Part shown: one piece after another, positions 34,563-43,535 of the stretch
How positions within the stretch are numbered: position 1 is the first letter of the stretch
How the letters are laid out: each line of letters begins with the position of its first letter
Assembly (NCBI RefSeq): GCF_003412465.1
Contig: NZ_QTJV01000008.1
Location: 124,001 to 188,000, forward strand
Reading direction: 5' to 3'
Origin: Chitinophaga silvisoli
Lineage (GTDB): Bacteria; Bacteroidota; Bacteroidia; Chitinophagales; Chitinophagaceae
DNA length: 64,000 nucleotides
Made by a program: the position numbers and the translations under genes
The notes under the pieces: model-generated
What the model was told of the DNA's origin: nothing
The model's database searches: none
Seen by the model: only the letters and a program-made list of their open reading frames with translations

Positions 34563-34988
34563 CTATTTTTTACTGATAAAGAGATGATAAATTTTTCCTG
34601 TGATGGATTGCGCCATTGCCGGACAACCTTTCTCCATGTCTTCGGCGCTGGGCACAAATCGTGTAGTCGTATAATGAAGTGACTGACTGCACCTGCTGAT
34701 GATATCATTGGCATCGGCCAGCAGTGGTGAATAGGTAAATACTGCAATCCGTGTGGAAGCATTGACCAGTACATGATCTACACCGGGCTGGGCATAGAGC
34801 CAGGCCTGCACTTTTTCTCCTTCTTCAGGACTCATTTGCTGTTCGATATCCATCCTTGCCATAATGCGTGTATGCGCATCAGGTGCTTTGGGCCTTGTAA
34901 CCAGGTAAATATGTATGATGAGTACGAGTATCAGGCACACGAGGGTACCACCCGCCCATGGCAGGATTTTCAGAGCTTTCCTTATCAT
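34563..34988 (-). CDS. Small membrane-anchored protein, unknown function
   Basis: 141 aa with one N-terminal helix (ILPWAGGTLVCLILVLIIHIYLV), then an extracytoplasmic domain of about 110 residues. The segment MSPEEGEKVQAWLYAQPGVDHVLVNASTRIAVFTYSPLLADANDIISRC looks like a ferredoxin-like alpha-beta fold resembling HMA domains but without CxxC. It is followed 3 bp later by the globin-like lipoprotein, so the two probably act together at the envelope. Not recognised further. Confidence 0.6.
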   Translation of the reverse strand: MIRKALKILPWAGGTLVCLILVLIIHIYLVTRPKAPDAHTRIMARMDIEQQMSPEEGEKVQAWLYAQPGVDHVLVNASTRIAVFTYSPLLADANDIISRCSQSLHYTTTRFVPSAEDMEKGCPAMAQSITGKIYHLFISKK

Positions 34989-35144
34989 AAAGTAAAGTGT
35001 AAAAAATTAAGAGATGGGTTATTTGCCCACAAGCTTCCTTATCTGACGATTTAGTATTGCTACATATTCAGATACGCGAAAAAAATCCAGCCGGATTTAA
35101 AGCTGAAAAATATTTTTTAAGGGGTTGAATAAAATTGAATGGGC

Positions 35145-35729
35145 TTAATCGGTGAGGTATTCCCCTTTAAGAATTCGTTCAAGCCTGAAATATCCCAGGT
35201 GCAATTGATCGGGCCGAGCGTCTGGACCAGCAGGTGATAATTGCAAAGCATATTGTGCCCTGACATTTTCAGAAAGGATATCTTCGATCAGTGCAAAGTC
35301 GTCTATGTCTACCCCATACTTGTCATCAATGTGTGAGGTAGCACCGGGAAATGAAGTGTGTTTGAAGAATGCGGTGGCCTTTGCTTTTTTTAGTGCTTCG
35401 TTTTTTTCTTTTCCGGTGGAGAGCAGTTTGTAATGAAATTCTTCCATTTCATTTTCTTTGTAACCACCGAGATTGATGAAGTAGAGTTGTGCGCCTCCAC
35501 TCACTTTTTCTGCGCGGGGAACAACCTGTACCTGCATGTCTTCTACCAGGGTGACTTCTCTGAAACCATCGATGTGCAGATTACCTTTTGCTTCCGGCCA
35601 GAAGGCTTCCAGGGAAGGTACCAGATCTTTCAGCGTTGCTGCGATACCAAAGAACACATCGTGTTGCTCTGTGTGTCTGCCTGCAGGCTTACATCCTGCA
35701 AGGATCATAAAAAGTTTTAGCTGTTCCAT
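35145..35729 (-). CDS. DUF1543 domain protein
   Basis: 194 aa from the ATG at 35729 (MEQLKLFMILAGCKPAGR). An in-frame ATG at 35762 lies further inside the upstream cbiA gene and is less likely. It has the DUF1543 pattern: HTEQHDVFFGIA, FWPEAKGNLHIDG, and LYFINLGGYKENEMEEFHYKLL. No function is known to me. It overlaps the end of cbiA by 13 bp, so it is translationally coupled to a cobalamin gene. Confidence 0.75.
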   Translation of the reverse strand: MEQLKLFMILAGCKPAGRHTEQHDVFFGIAATLKDLVPSLEAFWPEAKGNLHIDGFREVTLVEDMQVQVVPRAEKVSGGAQLYFINLGGYKENEMEEFHYKLLSTGKEKNEALKKAKATAFFKHTSFPGATSHIDDKYGVDIDDFALIEDILSENVRAQYALQLSPAGPDARPDQLHLGYFRLERILKGEYLTD

Positions 35730-37021
35730 AGTGATGAAAATATTGTCGTGTCTTCGCCCCAATAGAGATGCATGTAGGAGGCGACAACGTTTTGTTGTTT
35801 GTATATGGGTGTTGATACTACTTTGCCACGGGCATTGGTGACTTCGCCGATGGTGGTAACAGCACTGTTTTCTTTAGCATGTGAGTAGTGAAATTCGTGT
35901 CCTTTCAGGACAATGTCGCCGATTTGAATTTTGCGATAACCGAGCGACATGCGGCTATTTTCCATACTGGTTTCTATGTCAAGTACGCCACACATTTCAT
36001 AGCGTTTGCCCTGTGCATCTGTAATGCCTTTGCCCAGGTACATCATGCCGCCGCATTCTGCTATTACACGTCCACCATTTTCACAATATTCGCGGATAGC
36101 TTTGCGCATCTCCACGTTTTCTTCCAATAAAGAAAGATTCAATTCGGGGTAGCCTCCGGGGATGTAGAAAAGATCCATATCGGGCAGTGAGGATGCATGA
36201 GTTGGACTATAAGTAAATACCTCTCCCAGTTGTCTGAGTGCGCGAAGATTTTCTTCGTAGAGAAAATTAAAGACCTGATCACGGGCCACACAAATTTTTA
36301 ATTTCCCAGGTGGAGGAATTGCTGAGGCCCCGGATGGTTGCCTATGTTGCGCTGTTAATTCAAGTAGTTGATCAAGGTCTACCGACTTACTGATATGAGC
36401 AGCTGCTGCTTCGATAATGGCGTTATAATCATTTTCAGGAGAGATGGCCAGCCCAAGATGCCGGGAAGGAATTTTGATGGCTTCATTTGGGGAAATGTAA
36501 CCTAATGGTGTGATTCCTACATCCACACAGGCATCTTTTAAAAACTGGTAATGGCTTTCAGAACTGACAAAATTGAAGATCACGCCGGCTATCTTTAATT
36601 CCGGATTGAAATTTTTCAGGCCATAGAGTAAGGGTGCGACAGAATAAGCCATTGCTTTTGCATTCATGACCAGTATTACGGGCAGATCCAGGAGCATTGC
36701 AATGGATGCGCTGCTCCCCTCCGATTTCACAGCACCGTCGAACAAGCCCATTACACCTTCTACAATCGATACATCCGCATCATTGCTGTAGCGACTGTAC
36801 AATTCCTTCACATGATCTTCGCTCATCATAAAGGTATCCAGGTTAATGCCGGGGTTCAGTGAAGCGGTTTGGTGATGGGTAGTATCAATGTAATCCGGTC
36901 CGCATTTGAAAGGCTGTACTTTCAGGCCCCTGTTATGCAAAGCGCGCAGCAATCCTAAGGTGAGTGTAGTCTTGCCCGAATGGCTGGATGGTGCTGCGAT
37001 TAAAAACTGAGGCTTCTTCAT
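35717..37021 (-). CDS. cbiA: Cobyrinic acid a,c-diamide synthase (CbiA/CobB)
   Basis: 434 aa. The N-terminal dethiobiotin-synthetase-like ATPase has the P-loop APSSHSGKTT (about 9-18) and IVEGVMGLFDG. The C-terminal class I glutaminase-like domain carries the catalytic Cys in AECGGMMYLG (about 340) and a distal His in HEFHYSH. It amidates the a and c side chains of cobyrinic acid with glutamine and ATP. It is divergent from cbiP, with only 47 bp between the starts, and is followed by the DUF1543 gene. Confidence 0.95.
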   Translation of the reverse strand: MKKPQFLIAAPSSHSGKTTLTLGLLRALHNRGLKVQPFKCGPDYIDTTHHQTASLNPGINLDTFMMSEDHVKELYSRYSNDADVSIVEGVMGLFDGAVKSEGSSASIAMLLDLPVILVMNAKAMAYSVAPLLYGLKNFNPELKIAGVIFNFVSSESHYQFLKDACVDVGITPLGYISPNEAIKIPSRHLGLAISPENDYNAIIEAAAAHISKSVDLDQLLELTAQHRQPSGASAIPPPGKLKICVARDQVFNFLYEENLRALRQLGEVFTYSPTHASSLPDMDLFYIPGGYPELNLSLLEENVEMRKAIREYCENGGRVIAECGGMMYLGKGITDAQGKRYEMCGVLDIETSMENSRMSLGYRKIQIGDIVLKGHEFHYSHAKENSAVTTIGEVTNARGKVVSTPIYKQQNVVASYMHLYWGEDTTIFSSLWNS

Positions 37022-37035
37022 TTGGTCAAAGATAG

Positions 37036-37043
37036 TACATTTG
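37036..37043 (+). promoter_or_regulatory. -7 element of the cbiP-cobD-cbiB operon
   Basis: TACATTTG matches TAnnTTTG and ends 25 nt before the cbiP ATG. The 47-bp gap has no room for a riboswitch on either strand, so these genes are not under the B12 riboswitch seen at 43.2 kb. Confidence 0.5.
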
Positions 37044-37051
37044 CAAAATTA
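37044..37051 (-). promoter_or_regulatory. -7 element of cbiA
   Basis: On the minus strand this reads TAATTTTG, matching TAnnTTTG, 22 nt before the cbiA ATG. It abuts the plus-strand box head to head through a TTTGCAAA palindrome (37040-37047). A second match (TATCTTTG, 37027-37034) is closer to the ATG and less likely. Confidence 0.4.
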
Positions 37052-37068
37052 TCTATACGCCCAACGCT

Positions 37069-38571
37069 ATGCAGCAATTAAAACCCATCATGTTTGTAGG
37101 CACCGCTTCAGACGTAGGGAAAAGTTTTATTAATACCGGTTTCTGCCGCATCTTTAAAGAGGATGGTTACCAGCCAGCACCTTTTAAGGCGCAGAACATG
37201 TCGCTCAACAGTTTCGTTACACCAGACGGGCTGGAGATAGGGCGTGCGCAGGCGGTGCAGGCGGAGGCTTGTGGCCTGCCCTGTAGTGCTGATATGAACC
37301 CGGTATTGCTGAAGCCTACGAATGATAAGGCATCGCAGGTGGTGCTGATGGGGAAACCTGTGGGCACACAGTCGGCTTACGACTACTTCATGGGGAATAA
37401 TAAGCAGGAGTTATTCAATGCGGCCAGGGCGGCGTTTGACAGGTTGCATGCGCAATATAGCCCGGTAGTGATGGAGGGTGCGGGCAGCATCAGTGAACTG
37501 AACCTGAAGCACAGGGATATTACTAATATGCGCATGGCATTGCATGCGGGTGCGGATGTATACCTTGTTGCGGATATTGACAAAGGTGGCATTTTCGGGA
37601 GTGTGTATGGTACGATAGCGCTTTTACCTCCTGAAGAAAAGGCATTGCTGAAAGGGATTATCGTAAATAAATTCAGGGGGGATGCACGTTTGTTCGAAAG
37701 CGGCAAGACTATGCTGGAAGAGCTTTGCGGTGTACCGGTGGTAGGGATCATTCCTTATAGCAAGGATATTTATGTGGAGGAAGAGGACTCTGTGGCACTG
37801 GCCGGTAAGCAGCAACAGGCAGGTAGTGGCAAGGTGAATGCGGTGGTGGTATTACTGAACCGCTTGTCTAATTTTACGGATTTTACGGTACTGGAAAAGG
37901 ACGAGCGGGTACACCTGTATTATAGTAATAACCCGGCTGAAATAGCGCAGGCAGATATTGTGATTATTCCGGGTAGTAAGAATACGATTGCGGACCTGGT
38001 GGACATTAAAAACAATGGTGTTGCTACGGCGGTAACGCAGGCTTTTAAGGCAGGTAAAACGGTGATCGGCATTTGTGGTGGGTACCAGATGATGGGACAG
38101 TGTGTTGAAGATCCTGCTGGTGTGGAGGGAAGTGTTTCTTTTATGCCCGGGCTGGGTTTGCTGCCGGTAACGACAGTATTGACTGAGGAGAAGACGACGA
38201 AGCAGTGTCGTTTTAAGTATAAGAATATAGATACGGTGTGTGAGGGGTACGAGATCCATATGGGGATTACGGCGGAAACTACGTCATTGAAAGGAATGGA
38301 AGGGAAGAGTACACCGGCTCATTTAAATACAATGTCCCAGGGCCATGGTGATGGCTATTTATTGCATGACCGCTGCTGGGGCACATATATTCATGGCATT
38401 CTGGATAACCCTGTAGTTGTGGATGACCTGCTGTCGCCCTTTAGTCCGGAGGCAGCGGTTCCTTTCGATTACAATAAATATAAACATACGCAGTACGATA
38501 AACTGGCACAGCATCTGCGCGAGCATATCGATATTGCCTACATTTACAGTCAATTAAAAAGTGAACAATGA
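37069..38571 (+). CDS. cbiP: Cobyric acid synthase (CbiP/CobQ)
   Basis: 500 aa. P-loop GTASDVGKS (11-19), KAQNMSLNSFV (about 40-50), VMEGAGSISELNL (about 133), and the C-terminal glutaminase domain with Cys in VIGICGGYQMMG (about 340) and His in GTYIHGIL (about 445). It amidates side chains b, d, e and g of adenosylcobyrinic acid a,c-diamide. It overlaps cobD by 4 bp. Confidence 0.96.
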   Translation: MQQLKPIMFVGTASDVGKSFINTGFCRIFKEDGYQPAPFKAQNMSLNSFVTPDGLEIGRAQAVQAEACGLPCSADMNPVLLKPTNDKASQVVLMGKPVGTQSAYDYFMGNNKQELFNAARAAFDRLHAQYSPVVMEGAGSISELNLKHRDITNMRMALHAGADVYLVADIDKGGIFGSVYGTIALLPPEEKALLKGIIVNKFRGDARLFESGKTMLEELCGVPVVGIIPYSKDIYVEEEDSVALAGKQQQAGSGKVNAVVVLLNRLSNFTDFTVLEKDERVHLYYSNNPAEIAQADIVIIPGSKNTIADLVDIKNNGVATAVTQAFKAGKTVIGICGGYQMMGQCVEDPAGVEGSVSFMPGLGLLPVTTVLTEEKTTKQCRFKYKNIDTVCEGYEIHMGITAETTSLKGMEGKSTPAHLNTMSQGHGDGYLLHDRCWGTYIHGILDNPVVVDDLLSPFSPEAAVPFDYNKYKHTQYDKLAQHLREHIDIAYIYSQLKSEQ

Positions 38572-39584
38572 TATTAGGTCATGGAGATGACAGGTATTTG
38601 TATTCCCGGGAAATTCTTGCTGACTTTAGTTCTAATGTTTATTACAAAGGGCTTTCCATTGGTTTGGTACAACACCTGAGCACGCAACTTTTCAGATTAA
38701 AAAATTACCCGGAGGCGAATGCACAGAGTTTGCAGGAAGCCCTGGCGCAGTGGCATGAGATCAGGCCTGCGCAGGTATTGGCGACGAATGGCGCTACGGA
38801 AGCGTTCTACCTGGTGGCTCATGCCTGGAGGGGGCAATCGGCTACAATAGTAATTCCGGCATTTGCTGAATACGAAGATGCCTGCAGGATCAATGATCTG
38901 ACTGTGTCTTACCTGGAATGGAATGCCTTGAAGCAGGACAGTACTTTTGAGACGGCGCTGGTGTTTTTGGGTAACCCGAATAACCCTACAGGGGCTTTGC
39001 TGCCGGTAGATTTTCTGCGCCGGTTATTGCAGCATAATCCATTTGTAACATTTGTGGTGGATGAAGCGTATGTAGACTTTACGTTATCAAGGGAGTCGAT
39101 GGTGGGTTCATTGGAGGATCTGGCTAATTTGATTATTATTAAATCATTGACGAAGACGTATGCGATCCCCGGTTTGAGGCTGGGGTATTTGTTAAGCAAT
39201 GATTCGGCGATAGAGAAAATAACGGCTTCTAAAATGCCCTGGTCGGTGAATGCGCTGGCAATTGAGGCGGGCTTGTACATTACGGCACATAAGGAGAAGC
39301 TGACATTTAATGTAGAAGATTTATTACAGGATACGGCGGCTTTGATGGCGGCCTTGAGTATACATGTGAATGTGATACCGACGCATACCAATTTCTTTTT
39401 GTGTGAGCTGGTACGGGGTACTGCGGCGGAACTGAAGGCTTACCTGGTAGAGGAACATGGTTTGCTGATCAGGGATGCCAGCAATTTTAAAAGCTTGGGG
39501 GAAAGACATTTCCGGGTGGCGACACAGACACCGGATAAAAATGCTTTATTGGTTAAAGGGATCAATGCATGGATGGAAAGATGA
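38568..39584 (+). CDS. cobD: Threonine-phosphate decarboxylase-like aminotransferase (CobD/CobC)
   Basis: 338 aa fold-type I PLP enzyme. FLGNPNNPTGALLP, FVVDEAYVDF, the PLP Lys in IIKSLTKTYAIPGLRLGYL, and the C-terminal FRVATQTPDKN are shared with histidinol-phosphate aminotransferases. Position between cbiP and cbiB identifies it as the enzyme making (R)-1-amino-2-propanol phosphate from threonine phosphate for the f side chain. Named cobD in the Salmonella system. Overlaps both neighbours by 4 bp. Confidence 0.9.
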   Translation: MILGHGDDRYLYSREILADFSSNVYYKGLSIGLVQHLSTQLFRLKNYPEANAQSLQEALAQWHEIRPAQVLATNGATEAFYLVAHAWRGQSATIVIPAFAEYEDACRINDLTVSYLEWNALKQDSTFETALVFLGNPNNPTGALLPVDFLRRLLQHNPFVTFVVDEAYVDFTLSRESMVGSLEDLANLIIIKSLTKTYAIPGLRLGYLLSNDSAIEKITASKMPWSVNALAIEAGLYITAHKEKLTFNVEDLLQDTAALMAALSIHVNVIPTHTNFFLCELVRGTAAELKAYLVEEHGLLIRDASNFKSLGERHFRVATQTPDKNALLVKGINAWMER

Positions 39585-40567
39585 TATGGATTCCTTTGGT
39601 AGTGGGGTATGTGCTGGATTTGCTGTTGGGAGATCCGAGGTGGTTGCCGCATCCGGTTCGTCTTTTTGGGAATACGATTGGTTTAGGGGAAAGGTGGCTG
39701 AATGGGGAGAGAAGCCTGGATGGGGGGATGGCTCGGGGGAAGGGAGCAGCAGCTCGGGAGGAACGAAGAAACGACCCTGCTTATCGCTTTTTGAAAGGGG
39801 CTTTAATGACCGTAGTACTCTGCCTGGGAGTCTATGCATTCTTTTATTACATGCAGGTAGTACTGCCTGTATGGGGCAGGTATATTTTCAACAGTATCTT
39901 CGTTTTTTACGGATTGGCCAATAAGAGCCTTTTACAGGAAGGTAAAGCAGTTTATGACACATTACTCCAACAAGGCCTGGAAGCGGGCAGAAAACGCCTT
40001 TCCTGGATCGTAGGCAGGGATACTTCCAAACTGGAGGAGAACCAGATCCGGATAGCAGTATTGGAAACGCTGTCGGAGAACCTGAGTGATGGGGTGATTG
40101 CACCTTTGTGTTTTTATGCGGTGGGGGGTGTACCGGCAATGATGCTCTATAAGATGATCAACACCCTGGATTCTATGATTGGGTATAAGAATGAGCGTTA
40201 TTTATACTTTGGCCGGTTTGCTGCCAGGCTGGATGATGTCGCGAATTATATTCCTGCGCGGATCACTGCCCTGCTCATGGTGGTCTTGACGTGGAGTCGG
40301 CGGGGCTGGCAGTATATTTTAAAATATGGGCATCAGCATGCGAGTCCTAATTCCGGGTACCCGGAGGCTGCCCTGGCAGGAATTCTGAATTGCCGGTTTG
40401 GCGGTCCGAATGTATACCATGGCGTACTGGTTGAGAAGCCATATATCGGGGAGCAACAGCGGGTGATCAAACATGAGGAACTGGGAAGGGTGATGTTTAT
40501 AAATCACGCAGTGACGTTCGTGGTGGTAGTGCTGATTGCGGTGCTGAGAGGAATGCTCCGGATTTAA
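39581..40567 (+). CDS. cbiB: Adenosylcobinamide-phosphate synthase (CbiB)
   Basis: 328 aa from the ATG at 39581, chosen because it overlaps the cobD stop as ATGA; an in-frame ATG lies 12 nt earlier. Integral membrane protein: WIPLVVGYVLDLLLGDPRWLPHPVRLFG, LKGALMTVVLCLGVYAFFYY, GRDTSKLEENQIRIAVLETLSENLSDGVIAPL, and GPNVYHGVLVEKPYIG. It attaches the aminopropanol phosphate arm to cobyric acid. A hydrophilic, Gly/Arg-rich stretch of about 25 residues (GMARGKGAAAREERRN) in the first loop is longer than I expect. Confidence 0.93.
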   Translation: MIWIPLVVGYVLDLLLGDPRWLPHPVRLFGNTIGLGERWLNGERSLDGGMARGKGAAAREERRNDPAYRFLKGALMTVVLCLGVYAFFYYMQVVLPVWGRYIFNSIFVFYGLANKSLLQEGKAVYDTLLQQGLEAGRKRLSWIVGRDTSKLEENQIRIAVLETLSENLSDGVIAPLCFYAVGGVPAMMLYKMINTLDSMIGYKNERYLYFGRFAARLDDVANYIPARITALLMVVLTWSRRGWQYILKYGHQHASPNSGYPEAALAGILNCRFGGPNVYHGVLVEKPYIGEQQRVIKHEELGRVMFINHAVTFVVVVLIAVLRGMLRI

Positions 40568-40601
40568 GTTCTTTTGATGGTTGTATTTTTATTTCTACCT
40601 T

Positions 40602-41837
40602 TTATTTCGTTGCATCTATATAAGCTTTTATGCTTTCAAAGGCATTTTCTGGCCGCAAATCTCTTGTCCACCAGGAGATCTTAGCTCCCCTATCCAGGAA
40701 CAGCCATTGTCCGCTTTCGGATGCAGCTAACTGGTGAGCAAGGGTTTTATTGGGATGCTCAAAATTCTGTGGATCGATATAGAGCGGCAGATCGATCTGC
40801 CTGCTTTCCAGGTATTGTTTGGCAGCTATATCGGCACCCGGAATATTTTCGCTGCTATGAATACAAATAAATACCACATTGGTATCTTTCGCATAATATT
40901 CCTTTGCCCGCTGGACTTCTGCAAATGAGTTATCCTTAAAATTAGTTTCTGGCAGGCTCCACATGTACACAAAGACCGTTTTGCCACGCAGGCTTTTCAA
41001 AGAGAAATCATTTCCCTTCATGTCTTTTAACAATACATCCGGCATTGTCCGCATTTCCTGACGCAAATTAACGGCCGCCATCATCCGCTGGCGATTGCTT
41101 TTGGTGATTGAATCTACGTATTGCTGGTAGCTGTTAATCTTAAAATAATAGGTCGTAAACAAATCTTTAGCAGCAGAGAGAAATGCAGCGGGGCGATTTA
41201 AACCCCAGGAAAGCAGGACACGCATCCGCTTAATGGCCTCCACGCGGTTGCCCGTCTGCATCAATAAAAGTGCACCCAGTTCCTCTTCCCGTGCATGATA
41301 GAAGCCACCGGATGTTTGTGCATCTTCTGCTTTCTTAAAGTATTTTATACCATTGGTATAATCCCCTTTCTGGTACAAGACCGCTGCATAGCTGTAAAGT
41401 ATACTTACACCATAAGTGGTTATGTAGGATTGGCGCAGGTACCAGTTGGGATAGATGGTATCGAATCTCCGGGGATCCGTGTCAATATAAGGCAATACCA
41501 GTTGTTCTGCTTCATTAAACCGCTTGCCGGCTACCAGGGCTTGGGCAGCTTCGGAGATCGCCCAGCGTTTTGCACCGGCTCCTTTGATCTGAGCGATCCA
41601 GCTGTTGACCTTCTTAAAGTCTCCTTTTTCTGCGTAGGCACGGGCACACACTACCTTGCTATTATCTGCATCGAAGTTATTCGCCTCCTGCTGCTCAATC
41701 ATCTTTTCCATAACGATTGGGGCCAGCTGGCACCTGACAGCTGGTTCGAGATAAGCATATTCAGGCTTATATTGTGCTACAGCCCTGAAAGAAAGCATAC
41801 AAAGGCTAAGGCATAAGAAATTATAATACTTCATCAT
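40602..41837 (-). CDS. TPR-like plus thioredoxin-fold protein without CxxC
   Basis: 411 aa. Signal peptide (MKYYNFLCLSLCMLSFRAVAQ), then an all-helical TPR-like region (about 25-250, with KYFKKAEDAQTSGGFYHAREEELGALLL). The C-terminal redoxin domain (about 270-411) reads DVLLKDMKGNDFSLKSLRGKTVFVYMWSLPETNFKDNSF. In TlpA-type proteins the CxxC follows this Trp; here it is SLPETN, so thiol-disulfide chemistry is unlikely. It is a paralogue of the adjacent upstream gene (5-bp gap), probably a tandem duplication. Function unknown; periplasmic. Confidence 0.7.
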   Translation of the reverse strand: MMKYYNFLCLSLCMLSFRAVAQYKPEYAYLEPAVRCQLAPIVMEKMIEQQEANNFDADNSKVVCARAYAEKGDFKKVNSWIAQIKGAGAKRWAISEAAQALVAGKRFNEAEQLVLPYIDTDPRRFDTIYPNWYLRQSYITTYGVSILYSYAAVLYQKGDYTNGIKYFKKAEDAQTSGGFYHAREEELGALLLMQTGNRVEAIKRMRVLLSWGLNRPAAFLSAAKDLFTTYYFKINSYQQYVDSITKSNRQRMMAAVNLRQEMRTMPDVLLKDMKGNDFSLKSLRGKTVFVYMWSLPETNFKDNSFAEVQRAKEYYAKDTNVVFICIHSSENIPGADIAAKQYLESRQIDLPLYIDPQNFEHPNKTLAHQLAASESGQWLFLDRGAKISWWTRDLRPENAFESIKAYIDATK

Positions 41838-41842
41838 TGTTT

Positions 41843-43096
41843 TTATTTTTCCGGGTTTTCCCTGACTGCATCTATCATTCCATGTACCACCTGATATCCC
41901 ATTTCGTTTAAAAGTCCTGCGGGTCTTTTTACTTTTCCTATTCCTTCTTTATTTAAAATAATGTAATCGCCCTCCCATGCCCTTTCTAAATTTGCACTTT
42001 CCAGATGTAGCGCAGTAGCCATTGGATTTTTCTTTGTGACCGGATCTTTCAGATCGAGGTAGAGATCCAGGTTATAGCCTTTCCTGTCGAGGTAATTAGC
42101 AACATCCGTGGCCGTAGAGGCAGCCGCCTCATATGTATGAATACAGATGAACACGACATCGGGATTATTGGCGTAAGATTCTTTTACGCGTTGTAAAACC
42201 GGGAATGAATTATCGTATAAATCGGTTTGATCGATTGTCCAAAAGTAGATGAATACTGTTTTACCACGGAGGCTACTCAATGAAAAGCCGTTTCCCTTCT
42301 CATCTTTCAATTGTATATCCGGCACCTGGATGTTTACGGTTTGCATTTTCTTTAATGTCTCGTCCTTAATCCTTTTGTACAACCAGGCGGTGGCAGATGC
42401 TACCTTTTGCTGATAATCAGGTAAGCACTTTTTGGCGGCGGCCATGAATTCTTTATTCCTGTCAGGCGCACCACTTATCAAAGAATGCATTTCCATGCTG
42501 GCTTCACTGGTCTTGCCCATATGCATATACAGGAGTGCGAGCAATTCTCTTTGCCGGAAGTCAAAGAAAGTATGCCCTTTATCTACATCCAGGGCAGCCT
42601 GCATATAACGCATAGCAGTTTTATAATTGCCTTTATGGTACTGTACTTCAGCGTAATAATAAAAGAACCTGATTGCGTCATCCTTATATACCAGGAGTGT
42701 GGGGCCCATATACCCATTTGCATCCTCTTTGGTCAGATCCAGGTGAAGGTACGGTTGCAGGAGAACTTCCGCTTCTTTATAATGTTTGTTAGTCAGCAGG
42801 ATGCGGACAGCAGAACAGGCAGCCTGATGTTGAAAGGTTTGATTTTTGAAATCTTTGAGCCAATATCTGACTTTGTTCATGTCTGCCCGGTCGGCATATG
42901 CCTCCACCAGGTAGACTTTCGCCCGGTCGGCATCACCGTATTTAGCTTCAAAGGTGCGGGTCATTTTCTCCATGATGGCAGGATCACCCTGGGTTTTGAT
43001 CCGGTCTTGGGAGAATTCTGCCTGGGAATCATACTGGGCTGTGGCCTGCATGGTCTGCAGACTAAGACAACAAAACAAGAAAGTAGATAATTTCAT
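41843..43096 (-). CDS. TPR-like plus thioredoxin-fold protein without CxxC (paralogue)
   Basis: 417 aa with the same architecture as its downstream neighbour: signal peptide (MKLSTFLFCCLSLQTMQATAQ), helical repeats (AKVYLVEAYADRADMNKVRYWLKDF, YHKGNYKTAMRYMQAALDVDKG), and a redoxin-like domain with IQLKDEKGNGFSLSSLRGKTVFIYFWTIDQTDLYDNSF. The CxxC position is occupied by TIDQTD. Both share VVFICIH after the strand. First gene of a two-gene minus-strand unit; it shares its upstream region with the B12 riboswitch. Confidence 0.7.
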   Translation of the reverse strand: MKLSTFLFCCLSLQTMQATAQYDSQAEFSQDRIKTQGDPAIMEKMTRTFEAKYGDADRAKVYLVEAYADRADMNKVRYWLKDFKNQTFQHQAACSAVRILLTNKHYKEAEVLLQPYLHLDLTKEDANGYMGPTLLVYKDDAIRFFYYYAEVQYHKGNYKTAMRYMQAALDVDKGHTFFDFRQRELLALLYMHMGKTSEASMEMHSLISGAPDRNKEFMAAAKKCLPDYQQKVASATAWLYKRIKDETLKKMQTVNIQVPDIQLKDEKGNGFSLSSLRGKTVFIYFWTIDQTDLYDNSFPVLQRVKESYANNPDVVFICIHTYEAAASTATDVANYLDRKGYNLDLYLDLKDPVTKKNPMATALHLESANLERAWEGDYIILNKEGIGKVKRPAGLLNEMGYQVVHGMIDAVRENPEK

Positions 43097-43182
43097 AGTA
43101 TAGGATTCAGTAAGAGAGAATTAAGCACCGATTATGCCAGGCTTTCCCCTTCTGTATGGTGGTTAATTGTCCCCAACCGCAA

Positions 43183-43190
43183 CAAAGTTA
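43183..43190 (-). promoter_or_regulatory. -7 element of the redoxin-like gene pair
   Basis: On the minus strand this reads TAACTTTG, matching TAnnTTTG, about 87 nt upstream of the ATG at 43096. No -33 box at the expected spacing. Confidence 0.35.
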
Positions 43191-43204
43191 AATTAATTTA
43201 CTAC

Positions 43205-43400
43205 TTTTACCCCCGGTTTATGGTTTTTATCCTCCTTTCTGGCGGATAAAATTAAAAGGGAATCCGGTGTGAATCCGGAACAGTTCCCGCTGCTGTAAGT
43301 TCCATCAATCGCTTTTAACATCTGCAAAGCCACTGTTCCTGCAGGAACGGGAAGGCGTTAAAAGTGGAACGAGTCAGAAGACCTGCCAAAAACTATCACT
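43205..43400 (+). promoter_or_regulatory. Cobalamin (AdoCbl) riboswitch
   Basis: Conserved core elements in order: AAAAGGGAATCCGGTGTGAA, ACAGTTCCCGCTGCTGTAA, a variable paired region (GCTTTTAACATC with GGCGTTAAAAG), and the B12 box GAGTCAGAAGACCTGCC (43371-43387). It sits about 136 nt upstream of the first cobalamin-operon gene. A small hairpin downstream (GCAAACA/TGTTTGC, 43438-43461) may belong to the expression platform. A weak promoter, TTG (43167-43169), 19 bp, then TAAATTAA (43189-43196), precedes it. High cobalamin would repress the whole downstream operon. Confidence 0.95.
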
Positions 43401-43535
43401 ACTTATCCAATGCTTTCGGGAAAAAAGTACAGGGATTGCAAACAACATGCGCAGTGTTTGCTCTTGCCGCCTTTTCTCCTGTCCGCTTGTTTAATCGTTA
43501 ACGGGTAATTAACTGCATTAAATGTTTTAAAAGGT

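Noticed and set aside
35083..35098. AAATCC-AGCC-GGATTT hairpin between the membrane protein and DUF1543 genes
   Set aside because: The 6-bp stem has no T-tract directly after it and is too weak to call a terminator.
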